A stretch of 64,000 bases of DNA from GCA-2693325 sp964011675 (GTDB lineage: Bacteria; Latescibacterota; UBA2968; UBA8231). Shown in pieces: positions 61,541 to 64,000 of this stretch. Within the stretch, counting starts at the first letter, position 1. Each line of letters opens with the position of its first letter. The notes beneath the pieces are model-generated. The model saw only the letters and a program-made list of their open reading frames with translations, was not told the origin of the DNA and did not search any database. Position numbers and translations under genes: made by a program. The stretch lies in the NCBI GenBank assembly GCA_964011675.1, contig CAXGPR010000001.1, positions 1 to 64,000 on the forward strand, read 5' to 3'.

Positions 61541-63714
61541 GCGATACGCAATACCAGCACACTGAGCGGGGGGAGTTGCAGGCTCAACGAGGCAGGATAT
61601 CCGTGACTTGCCACCTCTTCGGCAACCAGCGTGCCTCCGTTGCCCATACCACTTCCGCCATAGCAGTGCGCATCACTGTTGAGGATTTCGGCATAGCGAC
61701 CCGGCTGTGAAACGCCCAACCGGTAGCACTCTCGAGGTACCGGCGTGAAGTTACACGCAAAAATGAGATCGTCTCGTCCTAGCGCACGACGCACAAACGC
61801 GACGGTGCTCTGGTCTCGATCCAAGCAATCGACCCAAGCAAAGCCCTGCGGATCGGCATCCGTTTTGTGCAGCGCTTGTTCACTGCAATAGAGTTTATTG
61901 AGATCGCGCACCCACCGCTGCACGCCGCGGTGAGATTCGTATTCAAGTAGCTGCCAGTTGAGGGAGTGCTCGTGATTCCACTCGTCCCAGAGGGCCATTT
62001 CTGCCCCCATGAACAGAAGTTTCTTACCGGGATGACCGTACATAAAGCCGTAAAGTGCGCGCAGATTAGCAAACTTCTGCCAATCGTCTCCTGGCATCTT
62101 GCACAGTAACGACTTTTTTCCATGCACAACTTCATCATGGGAAAGGGGAAGCACAAAATTCTCATGGTATGCATACACCATGCTAAAAGTCAAGCTCCCG
62201 TGATGCCACTTCCGATGAATGGGATCGGACTCCATATAGTGTAAACAGTCATTCATCCATCCCATATTCCACTTGAATCCAAACCCCATTCCCCCCGAGT
62301 GGACGGGACTTGAGACCGACGGCCACGCCGTCGACTCTTCGGCAATCATCACGACCCCTGCACAGCGCGCGTAAACTACGCTGTTGAGCTCCTTGAGAAA
62401 TTCTATAGCCTCTATATTTTCTCTCCCCCCATATCGATTAGGTATCCACTCGCCTTCCTCCCGCGAATAGTCCAGATACAGCATGGAGGCAACGGCATCT
62501 ACGCGCAGACCGTCGACGTGGTAATGCTCAAGCCAGAACAGAGCATTCGACAATAAAAAAGAGCGCACTTCATCTCGACCGTAGTTAAACACCATCGTAT
62601 CCCAGTCCGGGTGCCAACCCTGGCGAAGGTCGTCGTGTTCATACAAAGCCGTGCCGTCAAAACGCGCCAGACCGTGTGCGTCTTTGGGAAAGTGGCCGGG
62701 CACCCAATCAACGATCACGCCCAAATCGCTCTGATGGCAATAGTCGACGAAATAGGCAAAATCCTCTGGGGAACCGAATCGCGCGCTAGGTGCAAAATAG
62801 CCCGTGACTTGGTAGCCCCACGAACCATCAAAGGGATGCTCTGCAACGGCCATGAGTTCGACGTGCGTAAATCCCATATCGCGCACGTAGTCAACTAGCT
62901 GATGTACCAGTTCTCGCCACCCCAAATACGACCCGTCTTCCCCTCTTCTCCAAGACCCCGGGTGCAATTCATATATGCTAACGGGTTTATCAGTCCACCC
63001 ATCAGACGCTCTCTTCTGCATCCACGTCTCGTCGTTCCAAATAAAACGAGAGATGTCTGAAACGATAGAAGCCGTGCTGGGCGGATGCTCTGCTGCAAAA
63101 GCATAGGGATCGCATTTAAGCAGTATTTCCCCGCTTTCCGTGAGAACCTCGTACTTATAAACAGCGCCCGCCTCAACATCCGGAAGGAAAATTTCCCACA
63201 GCCCAGAATCACCCAACGGCCGCATACCATGCCTGCGACCATCCCAACTGTTAAAATCTCCCACCGTGCTTACCCTCCGCGCACTGGGAGCCCACACGAC
63301 AAAATGGGTTCCCGCTACCCCATCGACCTCTTTGAGATGCGCCCCCAAAAAGCGGTGTGCTCCCTGCTGTTTTCCCTGATTAAAAAGAAAGCGCTCTTCT
63401 TCAGACACCATGGGCCAAAAAGAATATGGATCGCGCATTCGGTGCGGACCGTCCTGATCAACATACTCCAGTTCGTACGAAAAAAAAACCCTGCGTTCGT
63501 CTATCGATACAGCATAAAGACCTTCGTCTGCCATCTTGTGCATAGCCCACCGGTCTCCATTCAAAAGATCCACCACGCAGACCGTTTCACAGCCGGGTAG
63601 AAAAGCGCGCACCTGCATCGAGTCACTCGTCTTATGCATACCCAATACAGAGAATGCGTCGCCCCATTCAGCACGCAAAATCGATTCGATCGTACTATTC
63701 TCGAGTCTGTCCAT
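61537..63714 (-). CDS. glgB: 1,4-alpha-glucan branching enzyme
   Basis: Forms the alpha-1,6 branches of glycogen, 725 residues with a normal GlgB layout. It has two N-terminal beta domains (about 1-220, including GTHFVVWAPSARRVSTVGDFN) and a GH13 barrel. The nucleophile Asp is in GLRVDAVASMLYLDYSR, the acid Glu in MIAEESTAWPSV and the third carboxylate in LPLSHDEVVHGKKSL. A C-terminal beta domain follows. The ATG overlaps the upstream stop by one base (TGATG). No other glycogen gene is in the window. Confidence 0.97.
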   Translation of the reverse strand: MDRLENSTIESILRAEWGDAFSVLGMHKTSDSMQVRAFLPGCETVCVVDLLNGDRWAMHKMADEGLYAVSIDERRVFFSYELEYVDQDGPHRMRDPYSFWPMVSEEERFLFNQGKQQGAHRFLGAHLKEVDGVAGTHFVVWAPSARRVSTVGDFNSWDGRRHGMRPLGDSGLWEIFLPDVEAGAVYKYEVLTESGEILLKCDPYAFAAEHPPSTASIVSDISRFIWNDETWMQKRASDGWTDKPVSIYELHPGSWRRGEDGSYLGWRELVHQLVDYVRDMGFTHVELMAVAEHPFDGSWGYQVTGYFAPSARFGSPEDFAYFVDYCHQSDLGVIVDWVPGHFPKDAHGLARFDGTALYEHDDLRQGWHPDWDTMVFNYGRDEVRSFLLSNALFWLEHYHVDGLRVDAVASMLYLDYSREEGEWIPNRYGGRENIEAIEFLKELNSVVYARCAGVVMIAEESTAWPSVSSPVHSGGMGFGFKWNMGWMNDCLHYMESDPIHRKWHHGSLTFSMVYAYHENFVLPLSHDEVVHGKKSLLCKMPGDDWQKFANLRALYGFMYGHPGKKLLFMGAEMALWDEWNHEHSLNWQLLEYESHRGVQRWVRDLNKLYCSEQALHKTDADPQGFAWVDCLDRDQSTVAFVRRALGRDDLIFACNFTPVPRECYRLGVSQPGRYAEILNSDAHCYGGSGMGNGGTLVAEEVASHGYPASLSLQLPPLSVLVLRIA

Positions 63715-64000
63715 CAGTCATTATGATTAAAGTGAGCGTGATCAGACGCACAGGCCGTCTCCGCGGCACAGCAAGCATCCTCTCCATAGTGGTGATCGTG
63801 ATCCGCTTCGCCGTCCGAAGCTATCTCTGAGACAAAAGCACGCGGCCCCATGCGCACAAACGAAGCGAGAAAAAGTGCGCAAAGAGCCAGGAAGCAGAGC
63901 CCCTCCCAGCTTCTCCATTGCAGAGCGGAACCTAAATTAAGGACTGGCGCTTCGACGACAGGCGATACGACGTTTACGCCCCAACCCAGCAGTATGGACA
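63714..64000 (-). CDS. Membrane protein with His/Cys-rich C-terminal tail (partial, continues beyond the window)
   Basis: Only the last 94 codons are present. They show the hydrophobic segment EGLCFLALCALFLASFV. A hydrophilic tail follows, rich in His, Asp and Cys (DHDHHYGED, ACCAAETACASDHAHFNHND), which looks metal-binding. A metal transporter or permease is possible; the family cannot be named from the tail. The stop overlaps the glgB start. Confidence 0.65.
   Translation of the reverse strand, partial: SILLGWGVNVVSPVVEAPVLNLGSALQWRSWEGLCFLALCALFLASFVRMGPRAFVSEIASDGEADHDHHYGEDACCAAETACASDHAHFNHND

Overview
The window reads as a compact chromosomal piece of a Gram-negative, heterotrophic, probably uncultured bacterium. 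TolC-like, MlaC-like and RND proteins, several lipoprotein signals and a class A penicillin-binding protein imply two membranes and peptidoglycan. Phytanoyl-CoA dioxygenase (PhyH) family proteins, sugar-phosphate-isomerase-like TIM barrels, Gfo/Idh/MocA oxidoreductases, and FG-GAP/ASPIC proteins occur together. This mix is typical of Latescibacterota/Poribacteria-like lineages, but the phylum is an inference from gene content. No insertion sequence, prophage or CRISPR array was seen. Housekeeping genes (polA, metG, rlmN, a class A PBP gene, glgB, tRNA-Gly) are scattered among accessory clusters.

Layout. Positions 1-9.5 kb hold the end of a class II aldolase gene, an isochorismatase-like gene, a PII signal protein, a dehydrogenase/lactonase-like pair, threonine aldolase, polA and a divergent BpsA-like gene with a long extra C-terminal region. 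Positions 9.5-17.1 kb hold a catabolic island mostly on the minus strand: two PhyH genes (one cut by an in-frame TAA), two zinc-less MDR dehydrogenases, an SGNH hydrolase, a TIM barrel, a beta-propeller and a Gfo/Idh oxidoreductase. A ~300-nt structured RNA with its own promoter and terminator lies inside this island. Positions 17.2-24.2 kb hold metG, an M24 peptidase, a UvrA-family ATPase and a di-haem cytochrome c. The last two diverge from a region with a palindromic promoter.

Positions 24.1-36.9 kb form the most distinctive block. Two sets of nucleotidyltransferase plus CDP-alcohol phosphatidyltransferase are arranged divergently. A Wzx/MATE-like flippase lies on the minus side. On the plus side follow a YbhN-type membrane protein, a TolC-like protein, a DUF3047 protein with a MlaC-like N-terminus, an MlaC protein and an HpnN-like RND transporter. 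I infer a pathway that makes a polar head-group phospholipid or glycolipid and moves it to the outer membrane.

Positions 37-49.8 kb hold tRNA-Gly, a 1068-residue TPR/FG-GAP/ASPIC protein, the class A PBP, a trio of unknown envelope proteins, the DUF2953-GerW pair, a DUF457 membrane protein, rlmN and an M23 peptidase. Positions 49.9-64 kb hold a Minf_1886 protein with larC, an FG-GAP protein, a TIM barrel and a dipeptide-type ABC transporter. The genes of that transporter are split: the substrate-binding and first permease genes are on plus, while the second permease gene is on minus 4 kb away, which looks like an inversion. glgB and the end of a His/Cys-tailed membrane protein gene close the window.
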